Shown here piece by piece: positions 8,717-16,641 of a stretch of 26,856 bases of DNA. How positions within the stretch are numbered: position 1 is the first letter of the stretch; every line of letters starts with the position of its first letter. Location of the stretch: NCBI GenBank assembly GCA_002401295.1, contig NVSR01000012.1:16463-43318 (forward strand), given 5' to 3'. Both the position numbers and the translations under genes were made by a program. This stretch comes from SAR324 cluster bacterium (GTDB taxonomy: Bacteria > SAR324 > XYD2-FULL-50-16). The notes beneath the pieces are model-generated. The model was not told the DNA's origin. It did no database searches and saw only the letters and a program-made list of their open reading frames with translations.

Positions 8717-9682
8717 ATGAACCCAAAATCGTTGCTCCTACTCCTGACCTTTCTGTTCAGCATGACCGGCTTTTCCTTGGCACAGGAAATCCATACTATC
8801 CAGGGCAAAGTAATTGACCCTACGGGAAAAATTTCTTTATCGATGCCTGTTGTCTTGATGGAAATCATTATGGCTGAAAAGCCTAGCGTTCAGCCAGTCC
8901 AAAAAACAGTCTCTGATCAACAAGGCAGGTACCAATTTCAGATCAAAGAACTCAAAGAAGGAGCTTTTTACCGCATCAGTACGGTGCTCGATGAGCAAGT
9001 ATTGGGCAGTAATCCCATACGTTTTAAGCAAGGACAGACTTTAGTTCAACTGAACCTGCAAATCCCACAAACATTAGAAGGCATAGAACATTTCTCCTTC
9101 GAAAAGCATGTCCTGGTTTTTGATTTAATGGAAGAAGGTATCAGGGTTACTGATATTATTGGTTTGGATAACAGATCCGGTGGAACTGTAGATGCGCGCC
9201 AAACCCCTTTGACTCGCAAGCTACCGGCAGAAGCCACGAACATTAACGTCCTGGATCCACTCAAGGGAATCGAGATTATCAATAACAATGGAGAGTTAAC
9301 TTATAAATTACTCTTGCCACAAGGACGGCACCAACTCTTCGTTACTTATGATTTGCCGACGGATAGTAGTGAATTGATTTTCGAAAATAGTTTTCCTCTA
9401 GGAACTCAAGAACTGGAGCTCATTGTTCCGGGGAAATCAATCCAAGCCGGTTTTGATCAGATCAGCAACGACATCACCTCTGCGGAAAAGAAATTTGACA
9501 AAGAAATCTACGTGTCTCAGAAAATCACCCTCAGAAGCACACAAAATCTCGTTCGAGTTAAGATCCAGGGAATCCCTCTCACGCAGAATAGATTGCTTTA
9601 TCCAGCCGGTTTTCTGATGATCCTCTTAGTTGGTGGCCTCTTATGGTACCTCAAGAAAATAAGCGGAAGCAAAGTAGCTTAA
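8717..9682 (+). CDS. Exported, C-terminally anchored protein with carboxypeptidase-regulatory-like domain
   Basis: This 321-residue protein has a clear signal peptide (residues 1-22, ending FSLA before QEIHT). A beta-rich region (about 25-110) then resembles the transthyretin-like carboxypeptidase regulatory fold: IQGKVIDPTGK, then DQQGRYQF. A middle beta domain of unknown type follows, and a final membrane helix (about 294-312) is followed by lysines. The layout predicts a periplasmic protein tethered to the inner membrane by its C-terminal helix. Its TAA stop overlaps the preferred ATG of the next gene (TAATG), so the two are translationally coupled. The enzymatic role, if any, is unknown. 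Confidence 0.65.
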   Translation: MNPKSLLLLLTFLFSMTGFSLAQEIHTIQGKVIDPTGKISLSMPVVLMEIIMAEKPSVQPVQKTVSDQQGRYQFQIKELKEGAFYRISTVLDEQVLGSNPIRFKQGQTLVQLNLQIPQTLEGIEHFSFEKHVLVFDLMEEGIRVTDIIGLDNRSGGTVDARQTPLTRKLPAEATNINVLDPLKGIEIINNNGELTYKLLLPQGRHQLFVTYDLPTDSSELIFENSFPLGTQELELIVPGKSIQAGFDQISNDITSAEKKFDKEIYVSQKITLRSTQNLVRVKIQGIPLTQNRLLYPAGFLMILLVGGLLWYLKKISGSKVA

Positions 9683-10380
9683 TGAGTTTTTCAAGCTATT
9701 TCAAAGACTCTTCCCATCGTTTCTATGGAGCCGTGACGGCTTTGGTGATGCTCACCCTCTATGAGCTTCTACTCGTCATGGGATCCCCATCAGGGATCTC
9801 CATACGCAATGCACCGGACGCCTGGTTTCGGACCTTGCTCTTTTACGTTGGGGCCTCTCCTCATCAGATGATTTTCATACTCATCACCTTTTCTTTAATC
9901 GCCATTGTGGTCTTTCATGACTCCACTTTCGTTTGGCGAAGTAAGATTTTCTTGGGTATTCTGGCCGAATCTATTTTCTTGGCCCTGATTTCAGGCTTTT
10001 TGATCCAATCGATCATTGCACAACTCTTGTTCATGACCGGTGGCATTACCCATTCTGTCTTGGGTGATTTAGCCTTATCCATTGGTGCGGGGCTTTTTGA
10101 GGAGCTTTTTTTTCGAGTCTTTTTAACCACATTACTCATTTGGATCGGATCTCGTTTCATTCGAGTCAAGGGGCTGGCAGCCCTGTTGGCAATCTTAATC
10201 GCATCCTTTTTATTTTCTGCCTCTCATTACATCGGTAGTGCCGGTGATCCCCTGGAGCTTTACTCCTTTCTTTTCCGGTTTTTAGCTGGAATTTGGTTCA
10301 CCAGTATCTATGCTGTGCGTGGTTTTGCCATTGTGAGTCTAACTCACGCATTTTATGATATTTTTGTCCTACTATTTTAG
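9682..10380 (+). CDS. CPBP family intramembrane metalloprotease
   Basis: This 232-residue protein, counted from the ATG at 9682, has 6-8 hydrophobic segments. The hallmark residues of the CPBP/CAAX prenyl protease (Abi) family are present: E140-E141-xxx-R145 in LFEELFFR, H182 in FSASHYIG, and H222-xxx-D226 in THAFYDIF. These ligate the catalytic metal in Rce1-like enzymes. An in-frame start at 9643 would add 13 charged residues overlapping the upstream gene. I prefer 9682 because it gives the TAATG junction and the usual short N terminus. Bacterial members have roles in protein processing or bacteriocin self-immunity; the substrate here is unknown, though the exported neighbour is a candidate partner. 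Confidence 0.85.
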   Translation: MSFSSYFKDSSHRFYGAVTALVMLTLYELLLVMGSPSGISIRNAPDAWFRTLLFYVGASPHQMIFILITFSLIAIVVFHDSTFVWRSKIFLGILAESIFLALISGFLIQSIIAQLLFMTGGITHSVLGDLALSIGAGLFEELFFRVFLTTLLIWIGSRFIRVKGLAALLAILIASFLFSASHYIGSAGDPLELYSFLFRFLAGIWFTSIYAVRGFAIVSLTHAFYDIFVLLF

Positions 10381-10384
10381 AAAA

Positions 10385-10420
10385 GAATCCTATTTCCTCC
10401 AAGGTATCCCAGAAGGATTC
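10385..10420 (+). terminator. Possible weak terminator hairpin after the CPBP gene
   Basis: GAATCCT at 10385-10391 pairs exactly with AGGATTC at 10414-10420 across a 22-nt loop, 4 nt after the CPBP stop codon. No T-run follows, so it is a weak candidate. Confidence 0.25.
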
Positions 10421-10425
10421 ACGCA

Positions 10426-10454
10426 TTGACTATCTTGACTAAAGCAGGCAGAAT
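10426..10454 (+). promoter_or_regulatory. Possible sigma70-like promoter of the lipid A operon
   Basis: TTGACT at 10426-10431 is followed after 17 nt by CAGAAT (10449-10454), a 4/6 match to TATAAT. A second TTGACT sits at 10435-10440. Position about 90 bp upstream of the first gene of the operon is suitable. Support is sequence resemblance only. Confidence 0.3.
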
Positions 10455-10546
10455 TCACCGTTAACCTTTGATTTATCCCGCTTGCATGAGCCTAGGACCT
10501 TACCTAAAAAGATAGCTTCTGATCACCTCCAAAATTGTGATATTTT

Positions 10547-11080
10547 ATGAAAACTAAAATTCTACTTTTTCTCTCAGCTTTCTTTTTTCTACTTTCCAGT
10601 GCTCCTCTCCAAGCGGAATCAGATTTTAAAATCGCTTATGTGAATATGAATAAAGCGATCAATCTCTCCAATGAGGGTAAACGCTCCAAAAAATTTCTAG
10701 AGGCACAAGCGCAGCAAACTAAGTTACAACTCCAACAAGACGAACAGTCCCTGCGTAAGAAAGAATCCGAGCTGAAAAACATGATCATGCTCAGCCCGAA
10801 AAACAAACAGGCGAGAGAAAAAGAAATCGCCCAATTGCGACAAAGTTTACGCCAAAAACTGACTCAGGCACAAAAAGACTTCCGTAGTGATGAAGCTCGC
10901 CATACTGGAAAAATTTTCAAAGATATTATTTCCGTACTCAATGGAATCGCTCGCGAGGGAGATTATGACCTGGTATTGGAAAACAACGTCAAGCAGACCA
11001 TTCTTTTTTCAAAATATCCGATGGATGACATCACAGAACGCGTCATCACAGAGTACAACAAACTACAATCTCTAAAATAA
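10547..11080 (+). CDS. OmpH/Skp family periplasmic chaperone
   Basis: This 177-residue protein has a signal peptide (about residues 1-23, ending PLQA). It then shows the Skp pattern: a short strand KIAYVNMNKAI, a long charged coiled-coil rich in Gln/Lys/Glu (about 45-120), and a C-terminal return with a VLNGIAREGDYDLVLENN motif like the IAKKEGYDLVL of Skp. Skp trimers hold unfolded outer-membrane proteins in the periplasm. It is the first gene of the lipid A operon; fabZ starts 2 nt after its stop. In many bacteria skp lies next to bamA and lpxD, which are not seen here. Confidence 0.88.
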   Translation: MKTKILLFLSAFFFLLSSAPLQAESDFKIAYVNMNKAINLSNEGKRSKKFLEAQAQQTKLQLQQDEQSLRKKESELKNMIMLSPKNKQAREKEIAQLRQSLRQKLTQAQKDFRSDEARHTGKIFKDIISVLNGIAREGDYDLVLENNVKQTILFSKYPMDDITERVITEYNKLQSLK

Positions 11081-11082
11081 AA

Positions 11083-11523
11083 ATGATCTTAGATATACTA
11101 GAAATTAAAAAACGACTGAAGCATCGCTACCCCTTCCTCATGATTGATCGAGTGATCGAACTGGAAGAAGGTGTCAGTTGTACCGCTATCAAAAACATCA
11201 CAATCAACGAGATGATTTTTCAGGGTCACTTTCCTGAGCAACCCATCTTCCCCGGTGTCCTGATTGTTGAAGCCATGGCCCAGACTGCAGGCATTGCCGG
11301 ATATGCACTGCATAAAGACCCTGATAACAGCCTCTCCTACTTCGCTGGTTTTGATAAGGTACGCTTTAGGGCCCCTGTAGTTCCGGGCGATCAACTGGTA
11401 CTGAAAGCACACTTGGTCAAACAAAAGATGAATATCTGGTTCATGCAAGGTAAGGCCTATGTTGACGACAAACTGGTTGCCACCGCTGAATTTAAATTAG
11501 CTACTGTTCCCGCCCCGAAATAA
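11083..11523 (+). CDS. fabZ: 3-hydroxyacyl-ACP dehydratase FabZ
   Basis: This 146-residue hot-dog-fold enzyme dehydrates 3-hydroxyacyl-ACP in fatty acid synthesis and so competes with LpxA for 3-hydroxyacyl-ACP. Catalytic His49 (GHFPEQPIFPG) and Glu63 (VEAMAQ) are present, as is the N-terminal LKHRYPFLMIDRV signature. Length is typical. It lies between skp and lpxA (gaps 2 and 18 nt), the standard grouping in LPS-making bacteria. Confidence 0.96.
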   Translation: MILDILEIKKRLKHRYPFLMIDRVIELEEGVSCTAIKNITINEMIFQGHFPEQPIFPGVLIVEAMAQTAGIAGYALHKDPDNSLSYFAGFDKVRFRAPVVPGDQLVLKAHLVKQKMNIWFMQGKAYVDDKLVATAEFKLATVPAPK

Positions 11524-11541
11524 GCACACCAGAAGGACCTT

Positions 11542-12312
11542 ATGATTCATCCAAGCGCAATCATTGATCCCAAAGCCCAACTGGATTCTACAGTGATCGT
11601 TGGGCCCTATAGCTTCATCGGTGCAGGGGTTGAAATCGGCCCTCACACGGAGATCAAGCATCACGCAGTGATTGAAGGCCCCACTAAAATCGGTGCGAAT
11701 AATACTATTTTCCCCTTTGCGTCTATTGGTTTGGAGCCCCAGGATAAGAAGTTCCATGGAGAGTCTTCTACCTTGGAGATCGGTGATGACAACACGATTC
11801 GTGAGTATGTAACCATTAACCGTGGTACGGAAAGCGGTGGTGGCTTCACCCGTGTAGGCGACCGCAACTGGATCATGGCCTATTGTCACATTGCTCATGA
11901 CTGTATTGTCGGCAATGATGTCACCATGTCCAATGGAGCGACCTTAGGTGGACACATCACAATCTATGATTTCGCCACCATCGGTGGACTCACTGGAATT
12001 CATCAGTTTTGTCGTGTGGGGGAGTATTCTATTATCGGTGGTCAAAGCATGGTAACCCAGGATGTGGTTCCCTATGCCATGGTTGCGGGAAATCATGCGA
12101 AAAACGCAGGCATCAACTACATTGGTGTCGAACGACGCGGTTTCACCCCAGCACAGATCAATGAGATCAATCAGGCCTTTAAGATCTTCTTTAAGAGTGG
12201 ATTGACCAAAAATAATGCCATTATCAAACTAAGAGAAACCTTCCCTAACCAGGAATACATCCGCATTTTCATCGACTTTGTTGAAACCTCGGAACGAGGT
12301 GTGTGTCGATAG
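11542..12312 (+). CDS. lpxA: UDP-GlcNAc(3N) acyltransferase LpxA
   Basis: This 256-residue left-handed beta-helix acyltransferase performs the first step of lipid A synthesis. Hexapeptide repeats fill residues 1 to about 185 and are followed by a helical C-terminal domain with IGVERRGF. The catalytic His is H119 in HIAHDC (equivalent to E. coli H125). By gap-free alignment from memory, G167 matches the E. coli hydrocarbon-ruler Gly173, which hints at a long (C14-like) hydroxyacyl chain. Because gnnA and gnnB follow directly, the natural substrate may be UDP-GlcNAc3N, giving an amide rather than ester at position 3. A good ribosome site (AGAAGGA) precedes the ATG. Confidence 0.95.
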   Translation: MIHPSAIIDPKAQLDSTVIVGPYSFIGAGVEIGPHTEIKHHAVIEGPTKIGANNTIFPFASIGLEPQDKKFHGESSTLEIGDDNTIREYVTINRGTESGGGFTRVGDRNWIMAYCHIAHDCIVGNDVTMSNGATLGGHITIYDFATIGGLTGIHQFCRVGEYSIIGGQSMVTQDVVPYAMVAGNHAKNAGINYIGVERRGFTPAQINEINQAFKIFFKSGLTKNNAIIKLRETFPNQEYIRIFIDFVETSERGVCR

Positions 12313-12365
12313 TTCTGTCTTCTCTTATCTCCCAATCAACAACCCAAGAGATCCAAGGAAAGCTT

Positions 12366-13385
12366 ATGAATATTGCCATTATCGGATATGGTTACTGGGG
12401 ACCCAACTTGGTAAGGAATTTTTCCTGGCTGGAAGGGGCCCATGTAAAGTACGTTTGTGACCTGAGCGAAGACCGCCTGAGTAAAGTGAAGGCCCAATTT
12501 CCTAATGTTGAAATCATTACCAGCGACTACCAACAAATCCTGGACGATGATTCTGTTGACGCAATAGCCATCTCCACACCCGTCAATACTCACTACTCAT
12601 TGGCCCAAGCGGCACTGGAAGCTGGCAAGCACGTGCTGGTAGAGAAGCCAATGACGGATAATGTCAAAGATGCCAGAGCTCTGGTTGAGCTGGCAGAGCA
12701 ACAAGATCGTATTTTGATGGTAGACCATACCTTCCTCTATACGGGTGCTGTTAAAAAGATTAAGTCTCTGATCGACTCCAATGAAATCGGTGAAGTTTTA
12801 TATTTCGATTCTGTCAGAGTAAACCTGGGTCTCTTCCAGACAGACGTCAACGTACTGTGGGACTTAGCACCTCATGATATCTCCATCATGAGTTATTTGA
12901 TCGATAAGAAACCAGTCAGTGTCAGTGCTACAGGGGTTGCCCATGTGAATGAGGGCATGGAAAATATCGCTTATATGACTGTTTTTTATGAGGATAACAC
13001 ATTAGCTCACTTTCATGTCAATTGGCTCTCTCCGATCAAGGTCCGTCAAATCATGATCGGTGGATCTGAAAAGATGATCGTCTATGACGACATGCAAAAT
13101 ACGGAAAAAGTGAAAGTCTACGATAAGGGAGTGGATATTGCCCCGAATGATAAAGATGCTCTCTACAAGACCCTGATCCAATATAGAACAGGCGACATGT
13201 TTGCCCCCAAGATAGACGAGACGGAAGCGCTGAAAGATGAGTGCCAACATTTTCTCGACTGTATCCAGGAAAACAAGCAACCCATTAGTAACGGACGGTT
13301 CGGTCTGGAAGTTGTGAAAATGCTGGAAGCATCTCAACTTTCCATCAAACAACAAGGTAAAATCATCGAACTGGATTCACTATGA
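12366..13385 (+). CDS. gnnA: Gfo/Idh/MocA oxidoreductase, probable UDP-GlcNAc 3-dehydrogenase GnnA
   Basis: This 339-residue NAD(P)-dependent oxidoreductase begins MNIAIIGYGYWGPNL (Rossmann GxGxxG) and carries the family EKPMT motif and a downstream HDISIM catalytic-like segment. GnnA oxidises the 3-OH of UDP-GlcNAc to a ketone that GnnB transaminates. The functional call rests on gene order: lpxA-gnnA-gnnB-lpxB matches the experimentally studied A. ferrooxidans locus. I chose ATG 12366 because it has AAGGAAA upstream and starts at the conserved strand; the longer frame from 12303 adds 21 unconserved residues overlapping lpxA. The stop overlaps the gnnB start by 4 nt (ATGA). Confidence 0.85.
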   Translation: MNIAIIGYGYWGPNLVRNFSWLEGAHVKYVCDLSEDRLSKVKAQFPNVEIITSDYQQILDDDSVDAIAISTPVNTHYSLAQAALEAGKHVLVEKPMTDNVKDARALVELAEQQDRILMVDHTFLYTGAVKKIKSLIDSNEIGEVLYFDSVRVNLGLFQTDVNVLWDLAPHDISIMSYLIDKKPVSVSATGVAHVNEGMENIAYMTVFYEDNTLAHFHVNWLSPIKVRQIMIGGSEKMIVYDDMQNTEKVKVYDKGVDIAPNDKDALYKTLIQYRTGDMFAPKIDETEALKDECQHFLDCIQENKQPISNGRFGLEVVKMLEASQLSIKQQGKIIELDSL

Positions 13386-14875
13386 TTAAAATACTATTGT
13401 TGCCCGAGGTTTTCACTGCAGCACTCAAAGGACAGAATCAAGCAGCCGCTGAGCTGATTAAAAAAAGCCAGGAAGGAAAGGAGCTGAAAGCATGGACACT
13501 AGCCAGCACAATCCGAACCTTAGCGGAACAAAACTGCTCTAAAGAAGAGATTCAAAGCATTTTGGCTGGAATTCCCAAAATTCCTGTGAACGATCGATTG
13601 AGCCAGGAAGCCCTGGAATCAGAGCATGGCTTTGACAAAGGTCTGCAATTAGCAGCGGCAAAGATGTTTAAGCTTTCCGCAATTGTAGCCGAAAAAAATG
13701 GTGAGGAAACGGAAGGAGTTCGCTTTCTCTCTATTGAAGAAGGCAATGCCTTGCAACATGATGCTTACGCTCAGAACGTGAACTTCATGGACCTAAGTCT
13801 GGCGGTTCATCCTATCTTTGATCAGGTTGACGCCTGGCACATGGACATCATTCAAAATACGGCTTTTGCTGGCGGCAGCCACGTCACAGCCTTTGAAAAA
13901 GAATTCGCCGAATATTGTGGTGCGAAACACGCTGTGGGTGTTGCCAGTGGTACGGATGCCCTGCGTTTTGCCCTGGTGGCCTTAGGTGTCCAACCGGGTG
14001 ACGAAGTCATCACTGTGCCCAATACGTTTATCGCTACTACAGAGGCTATTTCTCAAGCTGGCGCCAAGCCTGTATTCGTGGATGTCTTACCAGACACCTA
14101 CAACATGAATCCGGAAAGCATTGAGGCAAAAATCACTGATAAAACCAAGGTGATTTTACCGGTTCATCTCTACGGCCAAATCGTGGACATGGACCCGATC
14201 CTGGCAATCGCTGAGAAACATGGCCTCAAAGTACTGGAAGATGCTTGCCAAGCTCACGGTGCCGAGTACAAAGGTCGCCGTGCTGGTTCCATTGGTCATG
14301 CCGCTGCTTTCAGCCTTTACCCAGGAAAAAACTTGGGAGCCTATGGTGAAGCTGGCTGTGCCGTCACAAATGACCCGGAAGTCGCAGCTACCATGGCTTG
14401 CTTGAAGGATCACGGTCAGTCCCGCAAGTATTATCACAAAATGGAAGGTTACAACGGACGTATGGACAACCTGCAAGCAGCTGCTTGTCGAGCCAAACTT
14501 CCTCTCATGGATGATTGGAACCAATCACGCCGAGAAGTTGCCCAATTCTATAAAAAGTATTTGGGAGACTGCGCACAGGTAAGCCTACCGACTGTACCCG
14601 AAGAAAATACTCCCGTATTTCACATCTTCATTGTTTTGGTGGATGAGCCGCAAAAACTCCATCAGTATTTGCAGGAGCAAGGCATTTTCTCATCCTTTCA
14701 CTATCCCGTTCCCCTGCATCTACAAGATGCTTATCAGGACCGTGGAGAAGGCATTGGTAGTTATCCTGTAACGGAAAAATGTGCGGACTCCTTGCTGAGT
14801 TTGCCTATGTTCCCGGAGTTGACCGAAGCTCAGGTCAAACGTGTCTGTGACACTATTAAGAAATTTTATGAATAA
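13382..14875 (+). CDS. gnnB: PLP aminotransferase GnnB with N-terminal PIN-like extension
   Basis: This is a 497-residue protein. Residues about 133-497 are a complete DegT/DnrJ/EryC1/StrS sugar aminotransferase, with SGTDALRFAL, D287 in LEDACQAHGA and the PLP lysine K316 in LYPGKNLGAYGEAG. It probably converts 3-keto-UDP-GlcNAc to UDP-GlcNAc3N. Family members are usually about 370-390 residues. The extra first ~122 residues read like a PIN domain: MIKILLLPEVFTAAL where hhLDTNVhL is expected, AAELIKKSQEGK, then GFDKGLQLAAA...SAIVAEKN and VRFLSIEEG where DFEDALQLAAA...ADAIVTRN and VPVLSPEEF are usual. The acidic nuclease residues appear replaced. The start codon overlaps the gnnA stop (ATGA), so the extension is genuinely translated. 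Confidence 0.85.
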   Translation: MIKILLLPEVFTAALKGQNQAAAELIKKSQEGKELKAWTLASTIRTLAEQNCSKEEIQSILAGIPKIPVNDRLSQEALESEHGFDKGLQLAAAKMFKLSAIVAEKNGEETEGVRFLSIEEGNALQHDAYAQNVNFMDLSLAVHPIFDQVDAWHMDIIQNTAFAGGSHVTAFEKEFAEYCGAKHAVGVASGTDALRFALVALGVQPGDEVITVPNTFIATTEAISQAGAKPVFVDVLPDTYNMNPESIEAKITDKTKVILPVHLYGQIVDMDPILAIAEKHGLKVLEDACQAHGAEYKGRRAGSIGHAAAFSLYPGKNLGAYGEAGCAVTNDPEVAATMACLKDHGQSRKYYHKMEGYNGRMDNLQAAACRAKLPLMDDWNQSRREVAQFYKKYLGDCAQVSLPTVPEENTPVFHIFIVLVDEPQKLHQYLQEQGIFSSFHYPVPLHLQDAYQDRGEGIGSYPVTEKCADSLLSLPMFPELTEAQVKRVCDTIKKFYE

Positions 14876-15995
14876 GTTGATGGTTATTGCCGGAGAAGCT
14901 TCCGGCGACCTCCACGGAGGCCATGTTCTCCTGGAACTAAAAAAACTTCGCCCTGATTTAGAGATTTTCGGAACCGGTGGACAACTGATTGAGTCCACGG
15001 GAGCCCATCTGTATTACAGAGTAGAAGACTTGGCTGTGATCGGTTTCATCGAAGTGATGAAACGATACAAGTACTACAAGGGAATCTTTGATGAAATGGT
15101 CAGCAAGCTGGATGAAGAACGCCCTGATGCGGTTTTCCTGGTAGACTATGCGGGCTTCAATTTAAGGTTCGCTGCGGAAGCCAAGAAGCGAGGCATCAAG
15201 GTCATCTTTTATATAGCCCCTCAAGTTTGGGCCTGGAAGAAAAACCGGATTCACAAGATGAAAGCCTTCATTGATGAGCTGATCGTCTTATTTCCCTTTG
15301 AAGTGGATTTCTTCAAAGAGAATGGCATGGTGGCTCATTGTTTCGGCCATCCACTGCTGGATATTGCCAAACCCTCCCTGGACAGGAAAGAGTTTTCCCA
15401 AAAATGGGGATTAGAGAATCAAAATAAGAGAATCAGTTTTTTACCGGGCAGCCGGAAAAATGAAATCCTCAAGCATTTGCCCCTGTTAATCCAGGTAGTG
15501 GAAAACTTGGCTATTCAGCGAGCGAATTTGCAATTCATTTTTCCCTTGGCGCCTACAGTCACTCGAGAAGAGGTCTTGCCTTACTTTGAAGGTGTGAAAG
15601 CAGAAGTTCAAATTGTAGAGCAAGATACTTACAATGCCGTAGCAAACTCCGATTTCGCCGTCGTTGCCTCGGGAACCGCAACATTGGAAACAGCAATCCT
15701 GCAGACTCCTATGTTGATCTTCTATAAGGTCTCACCTCTGACTTATCTGATCGCCAAATTTATTTTGAGGATCGGAGACATCGGATTGCCTAATATTGTT
15801 GCCCGTAAAAAGATTGTACCGGAACTAGTACAACACTCTTCACCCGAAACAATGGTCAAAATGATCCTCTCCTATCTGGAAGATCGTCCTAAATACCAGG
15901 AAGTCAGAGACAATCTGGCCCAACTAAAACATGACTTGGGTGAAGAACATGCTTATGCCAACACAGCAAAATTTGTAGCTTCTCTGTTAAAATAA
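14868..15995 (+). CDS. lpxB: Lipid-A-disaccharide synthase
   Basis: This 375-residue GT-B glycosyltransferase (GT19) joins UDP-diacyl-GlcN(3N) and lipid X to the lipid A disaccharide. It begins MNKLMVIAGEASGDLHGG, the family signature, and continues with GTGGQ, AVIGFIEV, FLVDYAGFN, YIAPQVWAWK and a C-terminal UDP-binding region (VASGTATLETAI). An upstream GTG at 14841 is in frame but would precede the conserved N terminus, so I prefer the ATG at 14868. This overlaps the gnnB stop by 8 nt, giving translational coupling. It is the last gene of the operon. Confidence 0.96.
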   Translation: MNKLMVIAGEASGDLHGGHVLLELKKLRPDLEIFGTGGQLIESTGAHLYYRVEDLAVIGFIEVMKRYKYYKGIFDEMVSKLDEERPDAVFLVDYAGFNLRFAAEAKKRGIKVIFYIAPQVWAWKKNRIHKMKAFIDELIVLFPFEVDFFKENGMVAHCFGHPLLDIAKPSLDRKEFSQKWGLENQNKRISFLPGSRKNEILKHLPLLIQVVENLAIQRANLQFIFPLAPTVTREEVLPYFEGVKAEVQIVEQDTYNAVANSDFAVVASGTATLETAILQTPMLIFYKVSPLTYLIAKFILRIGDIGLPNIVARKKIVPELVQHSSPETMVKMILSYLEDRPKYQEVRDNLAQLKHDLGEEHAYANTAKFVASLLK

Positions 15996-16016
15996 GTTAT
16001 CTTTTCCCTCAGTGCC

Positions 16017-16041
16017 GCATCCTCATCATCTTGCAGGATGC
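16017..16041 (+). terminator. Hairpin downstream of lpxB
   Basis: GCATCCT at 16017-16023 pairs exactly with AGGATGC at 16035-16041 over an 11-nt loop, 22 nt past the lpxB stop. It is followed by a pyrimidine-rich ACCTCTCCTCCT rather than a clean T-tract. It is a plausible operon terminator. Confidence 0.45.
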
Positions 16042-16064
16042 ACCTCTCCTCCTGAGAAAAAATT

Positions 16065-16092
16065 ACCACGAAGAACACAAAGGGCACGAAGA
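16065..16092 (+). repeat. Dispersed 28-nt repeat, copy 1
   Basis: This element (ACCACGAAGAACACAAAG at its start, GCACGAAGA at its end) recurs at 25130-25157 with 3 mismatches in 28. It is purine/AC-rich, lies in intergenic DNA and is not part of any visible gene. Confidence 0.6.
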
Positions 16093-16153
16093 ACTGCCAT
16101 AATATATTTTCATTACTTAATACGGATCAACCAGTAGGTCGGAGTCAGCGTAT

Positions 16154-16561
16154 ATGAAATATATCATCCCATTAGTCTTTTTCCTGGCAAGTTGTACGGG
16201 AGAGCGCCCCACGAACCTGGGAGTTACAGAAGGAAAATTGGCGGATTGTCCCGACAAGCCTAATTGTGTGTCCAGTTACAGCACTGATGAAGAACATCAA
16301 ATTGCTCCCCTGGAGGCTAGTTTGCAGGAGATCAAGAAGAGCTTAAGCCAACAGGAACGAGTGAAGATCATCATCGAGAAGGATAATTATCTCTATGCGG
16401 AATTTACCAGCAGGGTCATGCGGTTTGTTGATGATGTTGAATTTTTCGCCATTCCAGAAATGCAGGTAATACATGTGCGTTCAGCATCTCGTATCGGCAA
16501 GAGTGATTTAGGCGTAAATCGCAAACGCATTGAAGCGATCAGAGCGTCATTGAACGAGTAA
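16154..16561 (+). CDS. DUF1499 lipoprotein
   Basis: This 135-residue protein has a short signal peptide and lipobox LASC (Cys14 lipidated), predicting a membrane-anchored lipoprotein. The mature part carries the DUF1499 signature CPDKPNCVSS followed by a compact alpha/beta region with YAEFTSRVMRFVDDVEF and a C-terminal VRSASRIGKSDLGVNRKRIE, also typical. The family's biochemical role is not known. It stands alone between the lipid A operon and a convergent barrel gene. Confidence 0.9.
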   Translation: MKYIIPLVFFLASCTGERPTNLGVTEGKLADCPDKPNCVSSYSTDEEHQIAPLEASLQEIKKSLSQQERVKIIIEKDNYLYAEFTSRVMRFVDDVEFFAIPEMQVIHVRSASRIGKSDLGVNRKRIEAIRASLNE

Positions 16562-16641
16562 AATTTTAGCTTTGTGGACCATTGCCTGCTCTCGCTCTAC
16601 GGTCTCGAAGCAGACTGCGGTGATTCAAGCTTATCATTATC

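Noticed and set aside
12303..12365. Longer start of gnnA
   Set aside because: The added residues are unlike the family and overlap lpxA; the ATG at 12366 has a proper ribosome site and begins at the Rossmann strand.
14841..14867. Upstream GTG start for lpxB
   Set aside because: It adds nine residues before the conserved N-terminal strand; the ATG at 14868 matches the usual LpxB start.
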